A DNA stretch of 64,000 nucleotides from Anolis sagrei (GCF_037176765.1 NC_090023.1:215386506-215450505), one strand, 5' to 3'. Positions 23,601 to 33,203 are shown, counted from the first letter of the stretch. The notes: a model not told the origin generated them from the sequence alone. Program-made: numbers and translations.

Positions 23601-26600
23601 TGCAATAATTCTGAGTTTAAGTTGGCAATTTCACAACTAAATCTAGTCTAACCACCTTTCTGGGCGTTAGTCTAATTTTTTTGCATCTTTTCTCATCCCC
23701 TAGTTTTCTATGCTGTACAGAATTCTGGGGAATAAAAAATCGCACATTTCGGTGACATTTTTGTGGCTTTATGAAAGTATTTGGCTCCTACCACTTTGAC
23801 ATGTTCCTATTTTTGTTGAGATACAACTTGAAATCAACAAAAATAGGAAAAATTCAAAGTGGTAGGGGTCAAATACTTCTGTAAAGCACCAATCATAGCT
23901 GTCAAATCTTCTGGAGTTGCACATAGGTGAATTCATTTTATTACTTGACCTGACTGCTGAAGACTTTCACTAGAGGTATGTCCTAGCAAAGAGTAAACAC
24001 TTCACAACCAAGATGTGTCAAATTGTCTTTGTCCCTTTTTTTGCTACCAAAATTGCTTTGCTTGTTCACAATGTTGAACATTTTGTGGCAGCAATGTCAA
24101 TTAAATCCATTAAGCTTTAGGTTGTACTATCACAAAACATGGAAAAGTCAAAGAAGGGATCAATACTTTTGCAAGGTATTGTTCAGTTCTGATTCCTGTT
24201 TTTATTCATTGACCACAAAGCTGCTTTAGTAGCCATTTTATTTTAGTAGCCATTTTAGTAGCAAGGTATTGTTCAGTTCTGATTCCTGTTTTTATTCATT
24301 GACCACAAAGCTGCTTTAGTAGCCATTTTATGTGTGTGTGATTTTTTCAATGGCTGAAATCGTGTTGGTGACACAGTCTTATGTAATATGCAATTATGCC
24401 CACCTATTCCAAACACTACAGAAAAGCACTGCAACATTGTTCCAAGAAGGCAGCTTCTAAGTACTGGAGTATGTAACCACATCTTTTTATTAGAGAAAGA
24501 TGTTGGGATCTGGAAGAGTGATGGCAAATTTGTTTTACTGGCTGCATCCAGACTCTCTTTAGGCCTCTCTTGTGTGCTCTATTGCTTGGAATCTGTTCTC
24601 TTCGGAAAAAGGATGCAAAACTGCTTGGGTGAATATGATGTAGGAATCCATGAGTGTGCATCTATTGTTACTGATAGCTAGGAAGTAAGGAAGTAAGGAT
24701 TTTGAGGCCAAGGAGTTGCAGATCCATAGATGTTGAAGTATATCCCATTATCCTTCATTCCTGGCCAATCATGGTAGCAATATTGGAAGGACTATAAATA
24801 TCCCCAGAACAAACATCTCATTGCCTATTGGGTTCAGATTTCATCAACTTTGTAACAAAATTTGCAAAAAAAAATATTGTTCCTGGTTTGAAAGTGTTAT
24901 TTCTGTTTAATTGTGTGGTACTTCGTTTAACAGTATTATACTCCAGAAACTTCATTTTTGTGGCTGCCACAAACTATGTTGAATTGATTGAGACTCTTAT
25001 GAGTCTCTGAAAAACTAGCAAAATGTGTTGCAGGATGTCCCGCAAAAACTAAGTTTTGCAGTTTAATAGGTTTTTTCCATGATAGACCCAATTAGGAAAT
25101 GACTTTTATAACCCAGGAACAAAAAATGTGTTGCATAGTGTAATCAAAAGTAACATTTCTCTTCCTGCCTGCTTCTATTAGGTGGTAGCATTTTCTGTAC
25201 TCACAGTATTCAGCAACCACTGTGGGGACCCGGCTTTTCTTTGGAGTCACATAGATCACAATTCCAGGGTTCTGTCTGGCAAAGTCCACCACTTTTTCTT
25301 CAATGTATTCTCTGGAAAAAATCAAAATCCAATCGGGTCGTTAAAAAAATCATCTTGAGTTCAGAAAGGGTCCAGAGATTTATGTTAAGTAACCAAGTGA
25401 GGAGTGAGGCTTTAATGGTTCTGGCCCTAACAATTGAAGAGACCTACTACATCAGCTAATAATCTACTGAGTAATAAAATTAACACACTGAGTAAGGCTT
25501 TGCTATTACATTGGGCTAAATCCAATTGCTGGTCCCAACAAGTTTCACCCACAAAATCAATTGCTGGAGGCAGCAAAATCAATTGCTGAAGGTAGCCAAA
25601 CTTACCTAAACGTCATTAATTTAATGGGTTTGCTTTAGTTGGCTCTAACAATTGGATTTAGGCCACAGTCTTCCTTTAAGAGCACAAAAGTGCTTCCTAT
25701 GTACAAATTCTGTGAAAATGCTGAACATCAGAGCAGGCCCGTAGCCAGGATTTCGTTTCGGGGGGGGGGGGGGGGGGCTAAACGTTTTTCAGGGGGGGTT
25801 TCGGGGGGGCGGGCTGAATCTGAGTGAAAGAGGGTCTACCCTAGCAAACCTTTTGTATCATTACCCCAATACCCCCATGCATATGGGATATATTGAGTAT
25901 GGTGATCAGATCATGATATGAATAAACATAACAGTTTAAATAATGCACCAATAAGGCCTTTTCGCGAACCACCATGAAAATTTCGGGGGGGGGGGGGGGG
26001 CTGAAGCCCCCCGAGCCCCCCCCCCCCCCCCCTGGCTACATGCCTGCATCAGAGGCAAGTGTGGTCTTTTAATAGCAGCAATTCTCTGACCTGCATTTGA
26101 TCTTCATAAACTGCAGGTTAGACAGATTATCTTCTTGATAATCTGTTCTCAAAAATTATATGCAGAATTTTAGAACAGCTAAAATAGAATAGACCTTTAT
26201 TTTAGAATTTATCTAAAGCTGGTCTACACTGCCATATAATGCAGTTTGAACCTGAATTATATGATCAGTGCAGACACACAGTTTAACTGTATTGAACTGC
26301 AATATATGGGTCTACACTGACCATATAATGCAATTTCAAATTCCATTATACTGCAGTGTAGATCCAACCTACGAGTAGAAGGCTGGAGACATGGAAAGGG
26401 ACATTTTCTAACACTGCTCCCTACTGGGTGCTACATTTATAATGCTGACATACTTTGAAATGTTATCATGTTTTTAAAAAATTGTTATGGGTATTTTGGG
26501 GGGACAATTTAAACCCATGCTTGGTCTATGGGCTATGAAACACAGTTTTCAGACAAAATTTTCCTCATCCCCAATATAGGATAATAATTTCCATATCTAG

Positions 26601-29173
26601 AATGTTGTGTCATGATCAAAGAAAGTGTAATCATTTTCTTTCAAGTTTTACATTGTATTATTTTTCGCATTGTGAGCCGTTTTGAGTCTCCTTTAGAAGA
26701 GGAAATTGGGATATAAACAACAACAACAACAGACCATCATATGCCATCAGCAGAAAGCAAATGAGTTACTTATCAGGACAGTTAATGTTTATAAACATAA
26801 GTATAACAAAGGTTCACAGATTGTTCTGTACAGTCAGTACTGAGTTACAAACATCTGATTTACAAATGACTCATAGTTAAGAATGGGGGTGAGACAACAG
26901 TGAGAGAAATCTACCGGTCAGAAGGGAAATTCACTCCTGAAACAGTTATCACAAGGAAAAGGTGTCTCCACTGAACCTTTCTCAACAATCCTTGTTGCCA
27001 CAACAAGCCATTTTATCAAGATCTAATTCTCAAAGAGAGAAAGTTAGGTGAAATCACCTGAACATGGGCATAGACAGCAAAACTAACACTACAGGAGTGT
27101 CCATCTTTCCCCATGCTATCCAAAGCATACTTTTGGATGGAGTTACATACAAATTCAATTTACATTTAAGAACAAACCCACAGAACCTATCAGGTTTGTA
27201 ACTTGGGGATTGCCTGTAGAAGCAAGCATGTTGCCTATGATGCCAAAGGAAAAGGTGGAAATATCTTCAGAGTCATCAACCCATTCAATGACAGGTTTTT
27301 TGGGCTATATGGCCATGTTCCAGAAACATTCTCTCCTGATGTTTCGTCTGCATCTATGGCAGGCATCCTCAGAAGTTGCAAGGTTATACAGCCCGAAAAA
27401 CTTGCAGCAACCCAGTCATTCCAGCCATGAAAGCCTTTGACAACAAATTCATTCAATCTTTATTATTCTTGAGCTGTATGATATTCAAAATAGCGAGCAG
27501 GATTCCTAAGGAGACAGTACGTCCCTCACTGATGGCAATCCCTTTCTATTTTGCCATGTGTTCCTCTCATAAGAACCAATGATATGCGCTACCAAAGTAG
27601 TACCTGCTATTACTCTGAAATTCCAGTAGATGGGATCTTGATATAGTCTTTGAATAAAATATAAAACAGGCATGGCCAAAATTTCCTATGCTTCGGCCCT
27701 CCAGGTGTTTTTGGCTGTTAGGAATTGTGGAAGTTGGTCCAAAACTCCTGGAGGGCCGAAGTTTGCCCATGCCTGGTATAAAACCACCACTGCTATTTTG
27801 TCATTACAGTACAAAAAGAAAAAAATAAGCACAATATTTTCTGTTTCTGGTTTGAAAATGTTCTTTCCTGCACAATTGTGTGGTGCTTTACTTTGAAAGA
27901 AGTTGTTATACTCCAGAAACATCGTTGCTGTTTTTTTTAGGAGCCCCGGTGGCATAATGAGTTAAACCTTTGTGCCAGCAGGACTGAAGATGAACAGGTC
28001 GTAGGTTCGAATTCGGGTAGAGCACAAATGAGCTCCCTCTGTCAGCTCCAGCTCCTCATGAGGGGATGTGAGAGAAGCCTCCCACAAGGATGGTTTTTTT
28101 GTTGTTGTTGTGTCAGGAGTGACTTGAGAAACTGCAAGTTGCTTCTGGTGTGAGAGAATTGGCTGTCTGCAAGGACATTGCCCAGGGGACGCCCAGATGT
28201 TTTATCATCCTTGTGGGAGGCTTTCCTCATGACCCCGGATGAGGAGCTGGAGCTGACAGAGGGAGCTCATCCGCACTCTCCCCGGATTCGAGAGAATTGG
28301 CCGTCTGCAAGGACATTGCCCAGGGGACGCCTGGATGTTTTATGAAGCATCCTTGTGGGAGGCTTCTCTCATGTCCCCGTATGAGGAACTGGAGCTGACA
28401 GAGGGAGCTCATCCGCGCTCTCCCCGTATTCGAACCTGCGACCTGTCACATCTTCAGTCCTGCTGGCACAAGGGTTTAACCCACTGCGTCACCGGAAGCT
28501 CCTACCTACAAGGATGGTAAAACCTCAAAACACCTGGGCGTCCCCTGGGCAAATTCTCACACACCAGAAGCAACTTGCAGTTTCTCAAGTCCCTCCTGAC
28601 ACACACAAAAAAATGGTTTAATGTGGCTGCCACAAACTATGTTTAATTGGTTGGAACTCTATGAGATATGTATGCAATATTTGTTTGACAGAGAACCGAG
28701 GGCCCTTCCACACAGCCATATAGGAGGTTTAGCACAGCTGGTAAATCACCAGCAGTGATAAGATCTACCAACCCAAAGGTTGCAAGTTCAAAGCCCCGGG
28801 TCGGCATGAGCAGCCAACTGTCAGCCCTGCTCACTGTTTACCTAAGCAGTTCAAAAACAGCTTTAGCTGTAATTAGAGAAATTAGGTACCGCTAAAAAGT
28901 GGGGGAGGTGTTTTACAATGCCATCAAGAAAGATCAGAAAATGCTGGGCAACCAAAAGGAAGAAGGAAGTCCTGAAGGCTCTTCGTCATAAAGGATGGAG
29001 CAACAGCATCCCTTGTGACTGGACTCAATCGTCCATGGCATTAAAACAACACACCTCCTTTCTATTCTGTCTGTCTGTGTACTATCTATATAAAGCGGCG
29101 TTTGACGTGTATGTGTGCTGTGATCTGCCCTGAGTCCCCTTCGGGGTGAGAAGAGCGAAATATAAATAAAGTC

Positions 29174-29205
<32 letters not shown>

Positions 29206-29660
29206 GGAAAAAGTATAGCAAAACGGGCTGAAGGATATCCCTCCCGCAAAAACAAAAAAAAATGTAGTTTCATAAACTTTTCTTATGCTTTTTAAAAAAT
29301 GATAGAAGTAATTAGGAAATAGTATTTATAACCCAGGAACAAAAAAAATGTGTTAGAGAGTGTTAAGGAATTTACTTTGCCATGTCTCAATGCTAAGGCA
29401 TCCTGGGAGACTTCCCTGCCAAAGAGTAGTGGTGCCTCAACAAACTACAACTCCCAGGATCCCACAGCAATGAGCCACGGCAGTTCAAGGGGTACCAATC
29501 CGAGTTACAGTGCAGAGAGGGCGACCCACCTGGCCCCTCGTGCGCTCTGGGAGTCCCTGCTGAGGGTGAGGGTGAGGCGCTGCAACTGGCCCACGTAGCG
29601 ACCCACGCCGTTCCGCAGGACGCTGCCGAGGAAGCGGCTGGCGGTGCCTCGGCCTGTCAT
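20456..29660 (-). CDS. MRPL43: Mitochondrial large-subunit ribosomal protein mL43, complete gene
   Basis: This nuclear gene encodes a protein of the mitochondrial 39S subunit (L51/S25/CI-B8 thioredoxin-like fold). Exons on the minus strand are 29660-29530, 25311-25205 and 20685-20456; splice phases match exactly (AG+A gives Arg, T+TG gives Leu). The 155-aa product begins [15 protein letters not shown], contains [23 protein letters not shown] and [16 protein letters not shown], and has the highly conserved block [20 protein letters not shown]. It ends LPSAKK. Length is close to the human isoform of about 159 aa. No separate cleavable presequence is obvious. The gene converges on SEMA4G and diverges from TWNK, as in mammals. 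Intron 2 holds a 2.5-kb Penelope-like inverted dimer. The promoter is duplicated as a palindrome. Confidence 0.95.
21096..22367 (-). pseudogene. Penelope RT (partial) plus GIY-YIG endonuclease frame
   Basis: A 423-codon open frame. Domains in order: RT palm with [12 protein letters not shown] and YVDD, RT thumb region ([13 protein letters not shown]), linker, GIY-YIG nuclease ([14 protein letters not shown], then R..EH). Fingers and the true start are missing. It belongs to the mobile element, not the host. Confidence 0.9.
22457..23221 (+). pseudogene. Second, inverted copy of the Penelope GIY-YIG region
   Basis: A 254-codon frame identical in translation to the end of the minus-strand frame from [13 protein letters not shown] on. 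No RT catalytic part. Right arm of the inverted dimer. Confidence 0.9.
23776..24190. mobile_element. Tc1-like DNA transposon remnant with long inverted repeat
   Basis: Arms agtatttggctcctaccact and its complement around 23776-23882; the far end reads gggatcaatacttttgcaag, typical of Tc1-like ends. No transposase. Confidence 0.55.
24171..24330. repeat. Direct duplication of about 70 bp
   Basis: gcaaggtattgttcagttct to ctttagtagccatttta occurs at 24171-24240 and again at 24261-24330 with no visible change, separated by 20 bp of ttttagtagccatttt-like sequence. Confidence 0.9.
24820..25160. repeat. Unclassified dispersed repeat, copy 1
   Basis: Shares ttatactccagaaact.c, gtggctgccacaaactatgt and tataacccaggaacaaaaa with 27812-29365. 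Ends about 45 bp from MRPL43 exon 2. Confidence 0.7.
25205..25311 (-). CDS. MRPL43: MRPL43 exon 2
   Basis: Acceptor ttttttccag, donor t/gtgagt. It encodes [21 protein letters not shown] and VPTVVAEY, 35 full codons plus one split codon at each end. A dispersed repeat begins about 50 bp past the donor. Confidence 0.93.
25734..26046. mobile_element. MITE with poly-G/poly-C ends and exact 8-bp duplication
   Basis: Ends caggcccgtagccagg and cctggctacatgcctg; catcagag on both sides (25726-25733, 26047-26054). Runs of 16 or more G or C inside the ends. Confidence 0.8.
26219..26369. mobile_element. Palindromic MITE (ctacactgccatataat type)
   Basis: ggtctacactgccatataat to the complement-like tactgcagtgtagatcc with an internal repeat of the arm. 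Related to 52148-52302. Confidence 0.65.
26650..26730 (+). repeat. LINE 3' tail fragment with (CAA)n
   Basis: gtgagccgttttgagtctcc, aggaaattgggatataaaca, (ACA)n; L2/CR1-like ending. Confidence 0.55.
26822..27228. mobile_element. DNA transposon remnant with matching ends
   Basis: tacagtcagtactgagttac at the left and gtaacttggggattgcctgta at the right are imperfect complements; inner acaaacatctgatttac and caggtttgtaac also pair. No coding. Confidence 0.5.
27292..27450. mobile_element. Penelope-like ends, inverted and internally deleted
   Basis: Left gggctatatggccatgttcc, ctcctgatgtttcgtctgca; right cagcccgaaaaacttgcagc with the ccagccatgaaagcctttga extension. No coding part. Confidence 0.75.
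27668..27775. mobile_element. Palindromic hAT-like MITE
   Basis: caggcatggccaaaattt to aagtttgcccatgcctg; 8-bp flanks atataaaa/gtataaaa. Confidence 0.75.
27939..28615 (+). repeat. SINE type B split by an inverted SINE type B
   Basis: Plus SINE at 27939-28093 and 28501-28615. The insert 28094-28500 is a minus SINE with an internal partial duplication (28155-28290 and 28291-28500). acaaggatgg on both sides is the target duplication of the inner SINE. Confidence 0.85.
28710..29204 (+). repeat. tRNA-like SINE with LINE-type tail and (ATT)n
   Basis: Head ggtttagcacagctggtaaa (A box like), ggttgcaagttcaaagcc (B box), a long body, tail gccctgagtccccttcgggg, then (TTA)n. Longer than types A and B. 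Confidence 0.65.
29530..29660 (-). CDS. MRPL43: MRPL43 exon 1 with start codon
   Basis: ATG reads from 29660 to 29658. It encodes 43 residues plus 2 nt, ending SQSARGA, with donor cag/gtgggt. The start lies at the outer edge of the palindrome arm 29650-29759, so the first ATG codons are duplicated in inverse orientation near 29846-29857. Confidence 0.93.
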
Positions 29661-29857
29661 GGCAGCAGCAGCAGCGGCGGCGCGCAGTGGTGACGTCACT
29701 GCTCGAGCCCCGCCTCCTCCTCGCACGCGAGGCACCTCTGAGGAGAAGGGGCGGAGCCAATGACTCCGCCCCTTCTCCTCAGAGGTGCCTCGCGTGCGAG
29801 GAGGAGGCGGGGCTCGAGCAGTGACGTCACCGCCGCTGCTGCTGCCATGACAGGCCG
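29650..29857. repeat. Palindromic duplication of MRPL43 promoter and start
   Basis: The inner arms 29690-29759 and 29761-29830 are reverse complements over 70 bp with one mismatch and a 1-nt centre. The outer parts (29650-29689 and 29831-29857) also match apart from a 13-nt indel, so the right arm carries its own ATGACAGGCCG on +. Each arm has a CRE and a GC box. The right arm then runs into a short (TA)n tract. Confidence 0.93.
29690..29759 (-). promoter_or_regulatory. MRPL43 core promoter (CRE and GC boxes)
   Basis: A full CRE palindrome tgacgtca lies at 29691-29698, about 30 bp upstream of the MRPL43 ATG, with GC boxes (ggggcgg at 29748-29754). It is CpG-rich. ATF/CREB and Sp1 binding is inferred from motif only. 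The whole segment is repeated in inverted orientation directly to its right. Confidence 0.65.
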
Positions 29858-29877
29858 CTGTATATATATACACAGAG

Positions 29878-29975
29878 CCGTCATGGGAGCAACAGCAACA
29901 ACGCCGTGCGCGGTGACATCACGGAACGAGCCCGCAAGCCCCGCCTCCTCACGCGCAGCCTCTAGACTCCGCCCT
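29878..29975. repeat. Third, diverged copy of the MRPL43 promoter module
   Basis: It has the same order as 29658-29730: gtcatggnagcaacagc, a CG-rich piece, gtgacatcac (CRE with one change), gag-ccccgcctcctc and cgc-gcagcc. Divergence is clearly higher than between the palindrome arms, so this copy is older or under less constraint. Confidence 0.75.
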
Positions 29976-30000
29976 CCACTGCCTCTCTCTGCCTGGGCCT

Positions 30001-30061
30001 CCAACTCCCAGAAGCCTTTGCCAGCTCATTCAATGGCCGGGAATTCTGGGAGTTGGAGGCC
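30001..30061. mobile_element. Short palindromic hAT-like MITE
   Basis: cctccaactcccagaagcc against gaattctgggagttggagg. In the MRPL43-TWNK spacer. Confidence 0.55.
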
Positions 30062-30117
30062 GCAATGTGATGAAGGACACACACACATATATATATATAT
30101 CCCCCTCTTTGTGGTCT

Positions 30118-30424
30118 AGAGCCCCTGGTGGCGCAGTGGGTTAGAGAGCTGAGCTGCTGAACTTGCTGACCGAAAGGTCGCGGGTTCGAATCCGGGAAGC
30201 GGAGTGAGCTCCTGCTGTTAGCCCCAGCTTCTGACAACCTAGCACTTCGAAAACATGCAAATGTGAGTAGATCAACAGGTCCTGCTCTGCGGGAAGGTAA
30301 CGGCATTCTAACATGCCGGCCACATGACCTTAGAGGTGTCTACGGACAACACCGGCTCTTCGACTTAGAAATGGAGATGAGCACCAACCCCCAGAGCCGG
30401 ACACGACTAGACTTAATGCCTGGA
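30118..30424 (+). repeat. tRNA-derived SINE type A
   Basis: agcccctggtggcgcagtgg, gaccgaaaggtcgcgggttc, gaaaacatgcaaatgtgagt, tail gagccggacacgactagact (Bov-B-like). In the MRPL43-TWNK spacer. Confidence 0.85.
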
Positions 30425-30471
30425 GGCGCTCAAAAGGGATTGGGATTGAGAGAAGGCCTCCCTTGGTGCCA

Positions 30472-30569
30472 GGCCTGGGCAAACTTCGGCCCTCCATGTG
30501 TTTTGGACTTAAGAATTGTGGGAGTTGAAGTCCAAAACACCTGAAGGGCCCAAGTTCAGGCCTGCTGAA
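30472..30569. mobile_element. Palindromic hAT-like MITE
   Basis: caggcctgggcaaacttcgg to cccaagttcaggcctg; ends 28 bp before the TWNK ETS/CRE cluster. Confidence 0.7.
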
Positions 30570-30596
30570 CACTTTGAAGCTTTTGGAGGCGGGTTT

Positions 30597-30619
30597 CCGG
30601 AAGTGACGTCGACATGGCG
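30597..30619 (+). promoter_or_regulatory. Probable TWNK promoter (ETS/CRE/YY1-like cluster)
   Basis: The sequence ccggaagtgacgtcgac (30597-30613) fuses an ETS site (CCGGAAGT) with a CRE half (TGACGTC); a YY1-like acatggcg follows. Such clusters are common in promoters of nuclear genes for mitochondrial proteins. It lies in a CpG-rich patch about 1.4 kb before the TWNK ATG; the distance implies a 5' UTR intron. Function is inferred. Confidence 0.55.
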
Positions 30620-30904
30620 TTGTTGTGATTCCGGGGTTGAGGCCTTGGCGCGCTCCTGGCAGCTGCACGTGGGGCAGGGGGTCCGCGGGGGCTGCTCTGG
30701 ACTTAAATAGAGGCCGGGTGGGCCTCTCCGGATGATGTGTTGCAGGCATCTTGGGCATGCTTAAAAGGAGGCACAGATCAATGCAAGGGCTCTTGAGAAC
30801 TGGCTGTGTTCCCATGTCTTTATGCGGGAAGGAAGCAATAGGAGAAGAGAGAGATGAGATGATCAGTTTCTGGATAGTTTGGGTTATTTGAGAGGAAGGT
30901 GAAG

Positions 30905-31957
30905 TTGTGTTTGGGAATGATGTAGTTATAGATCTTTGGCGTCTGGCAAATTGTGACAGTTTTCACTTTTTATAGATTTTTTTAAAGCCCCAAAGCAAGG
31001 GAAGGGTTTATGTTTGGGAACAAGGTTGTCTTTGAGGTCTGGAAAATTGAAATAAAGTCACTGATTTTGAAGTTTGTAGAGACAAAGAGGCTCCAGAGCA
31101 AAGGAAGGGTCTTTGGGATCTGACAAGTTGCAAAAAGGTCACAGATATTGGAGCTTGTAGAGATCAGAACGGTTTATGTTTGGGAACAAGGTTGTTATGG
31201 GTCGTTGAAGTCTGGAAAATTGAAATGAAGTCACTGATTTTGAAGTTTGTAGAGGCAAGGAGGCTCCAGAGCAAAGGAGGGGTCTTTGGGGTCTGGCAAG
31301 TTGCAACGAGGTCACAGATATTGGTTCTTATAGAAATTAGAAATCTACCGAATAAGGTTTTTATGGGTCTTTGAGGTCTGGCAAATTGAAATAAAGTCAC
31401 TGATCTTGAAGTTTCTAGACACAAGAAGGCTCCAGAGCAAAGGAAGGATCTTTGGGGTCTGGCAAGTTGCAATAAGGTCACAGATATTGGAGCTTGTAGA
31501 GACTAGAAAGCTACCAACAGTTTATGTTTGGGAATAAGGTTGTTATGGGTCTTTGAGGTCTGGCAAATTGAAATAAAATCACTGATTTTGAAGTTTGTAG
31601 AGACAAGGAGGCCGCAGAGCAAAGGGAGGGTCTTTTCCTATTGCAACTTCCTATGGCAAGTTGCAATAAGATCACAGATATTGGAGCTTGTAGAGACGAG
31701 AAAGCTACCAACGGTTTATGCTTGGGAATAAGGTTGTTATGGGTCTTTGAGGTCTGGCAAGTTGACGATATAGGACTTTGTAGAGACAAGGCTCCAGAGC
31801 AAGGGAAGGGTCTTTGGCGTCTGGCAAGTTGCAATAAGATTGACAATATTGGAGTTTATAGAGAGAAGGCTTCAGAGAAAGGCAAGGTTCTTCTGGCTCT
31901 GGCAAGTTGAAATAGGATCACAGATCTTGGAGTTGGTAGAGCGAAGCTCAGTATGCC
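30905..31957. repeat. Minisatellite array upstream of TWNK, about 5.5 units of 165-195 bp
   Basis: Units begin near 31003, 31169, 31350, 31516 and 31710, after a degenerate one from 30905. Each contains tttatgtttggga, then gggtctttgaggtctggcaa and a second ggtctggcaagttgcaata block, so each unit is itself a diverged dimer of about 85-bp halves. Apparent open frames here are only repeat translations. Confidence 0.85.
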
Positions 31958-32008
31958 AGCTTGGAGTGTGGGTAGGCCTCTCACTATTTTGTCACTTTTC
32001 TAGGAGAA

Positions 32009-33203
32009 ATGTGGCTCCCAGTACGTTCCTTGCACTACTGGTGCCTTCGGGGGAGACGGGTCCTTTCAGGCCACCATCCTTGCAGACACTATAAGAAGGA
32101 GACGCTTCCCTCACCAGATGGGCCGGTCCCCCCTGCTTCAGTCACAGAGATCCGCCAGTATCTCCGGGCACAGGACATCCCTTTCCATGATGGCTATAGT
32201 TGTATCCATGTGCCCAGTGTTTTTGTTGAGGAGCAGCAGCAGGTTCGCCACAGCTACACTCTCTTTATTGATAAGACCACTGGGCGCTTTGTCTGCACTG
32301 CCAGCTTGGTTGAAGGCAACTGGCAGGACTTCCAGGCCAGTGTAGAGTTGCGGCATAAAGGGGTGGCTGTGGGGAGCTTGGAGGCTATTGATCAGCCGAG
32401 AGATCACACTGGGGAAGATGCCAGGCATATCTGGGATCGAGCCATGCCTCTTTGGGAGCTTCTTGATGAGCAGGAGATCCAGGAAGCCAAAGCCAAGTTT
32501 GGAATTTCCAGTGTCTCAAATGTGACTCTCAAACGGTTTGGTGTGCGTTACTTACGGACTGCTCAAGCTTTGGTGTTTCCATGGTTCAGCCCTCGGGGCA
32601 CTAGTCTGAAAGGGTTAAAACTGCTGGGAGTTGAGCACCAAGGAGAGAAAACACATTATGTGGAGAATACCCTACCTCGCCCAAGTGCCTATCACAACCT
32701 TTTTGGTCTACCGTTGATTGGCCGACGTGATACAGAAGTGGTACTGACTGGCCGGGAGCTAGATACTCTAGCATTACACCAAGCGACTGGGCTACCTATT
32801 TTGGCCCTGCCCCGTGGGATTTCGTGCCTCCCCCCGGGCCTCCTTCCCTACCTAGAACAGTTCAAGCGGATCACTCTCTGGTTAGGTGAGGATCTTCGCT
32901 CCTGGGAAGCAGCCAAGCTCTTTGCCCGCAAACTGAACCCTAAGCGTTGTTCTTTGGTGCAGCCGAGTGACCAGCAACTCCAGCCCTTAGAGGCCTTCAA
33001 CCGCGGCTTGAACCTCACCAAAATTCTGCGCTCAGCCTTACCAGCTGGCCACAAGGCCATCATTTCGTTTCGCCAGCTACGAGAAGAGGTTTTAGGGGAG
33101 CTGGCCAACGTGGAGCAAGTAGCTGGAGTCAAATGGGCACGTTTCCCTGACCTAAACAAGCTCCTCAAGGGCCACCGCAAAGGAGAACTTACTGTCTTCA
33201 CAG
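32009..33203 (+). CDS. TWNK: TWNK exon 1 (coding): targeting peptide, primase-like domain, linker
   Basis: It opens with ATG at 32009. Blocks include [52 protein letters not shown] and [10 protein letters not shown]. It ends KGELTVFT plus G, with donor g/gtgact. The pyrimidine-rich run ttttgtcacttttctag just before the start resembles a 3' splice site. Confidence 0.95.

Larger units (their letters stand above)
27812..29365. repeat. Unclassified dispersed repeat, copy 2, split by SINE insertions
   Basis: Same order of blocks as 24820-25160, interrupted at about 27939-28615 and 28710-29204 by SINEs. Both copies lie in MRPL43 introns on either side of exon 2. Confidence 0.65.

Noticed and set aside
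29760-30119. Plus-strand open frame across the promoter palindrome, 119 codons with the MRPL43-like MTGR
   Set aside because: It is a by-product of the inverted promoter copy and runs into a (TA)n tract and other repeats; no splice or protein-family support.
31164-31910. Several open frames with repeating peptides on both strands
   Set aside because: Translations of the minisatellite; unit lengths are not multiples of three and no start context is shared.
30905-31957. CRISPR-like array
   Set aside because: Vertebrate DNA, units of 165-195 bp that diverge throughout, no short identical repeats with unique spacers.
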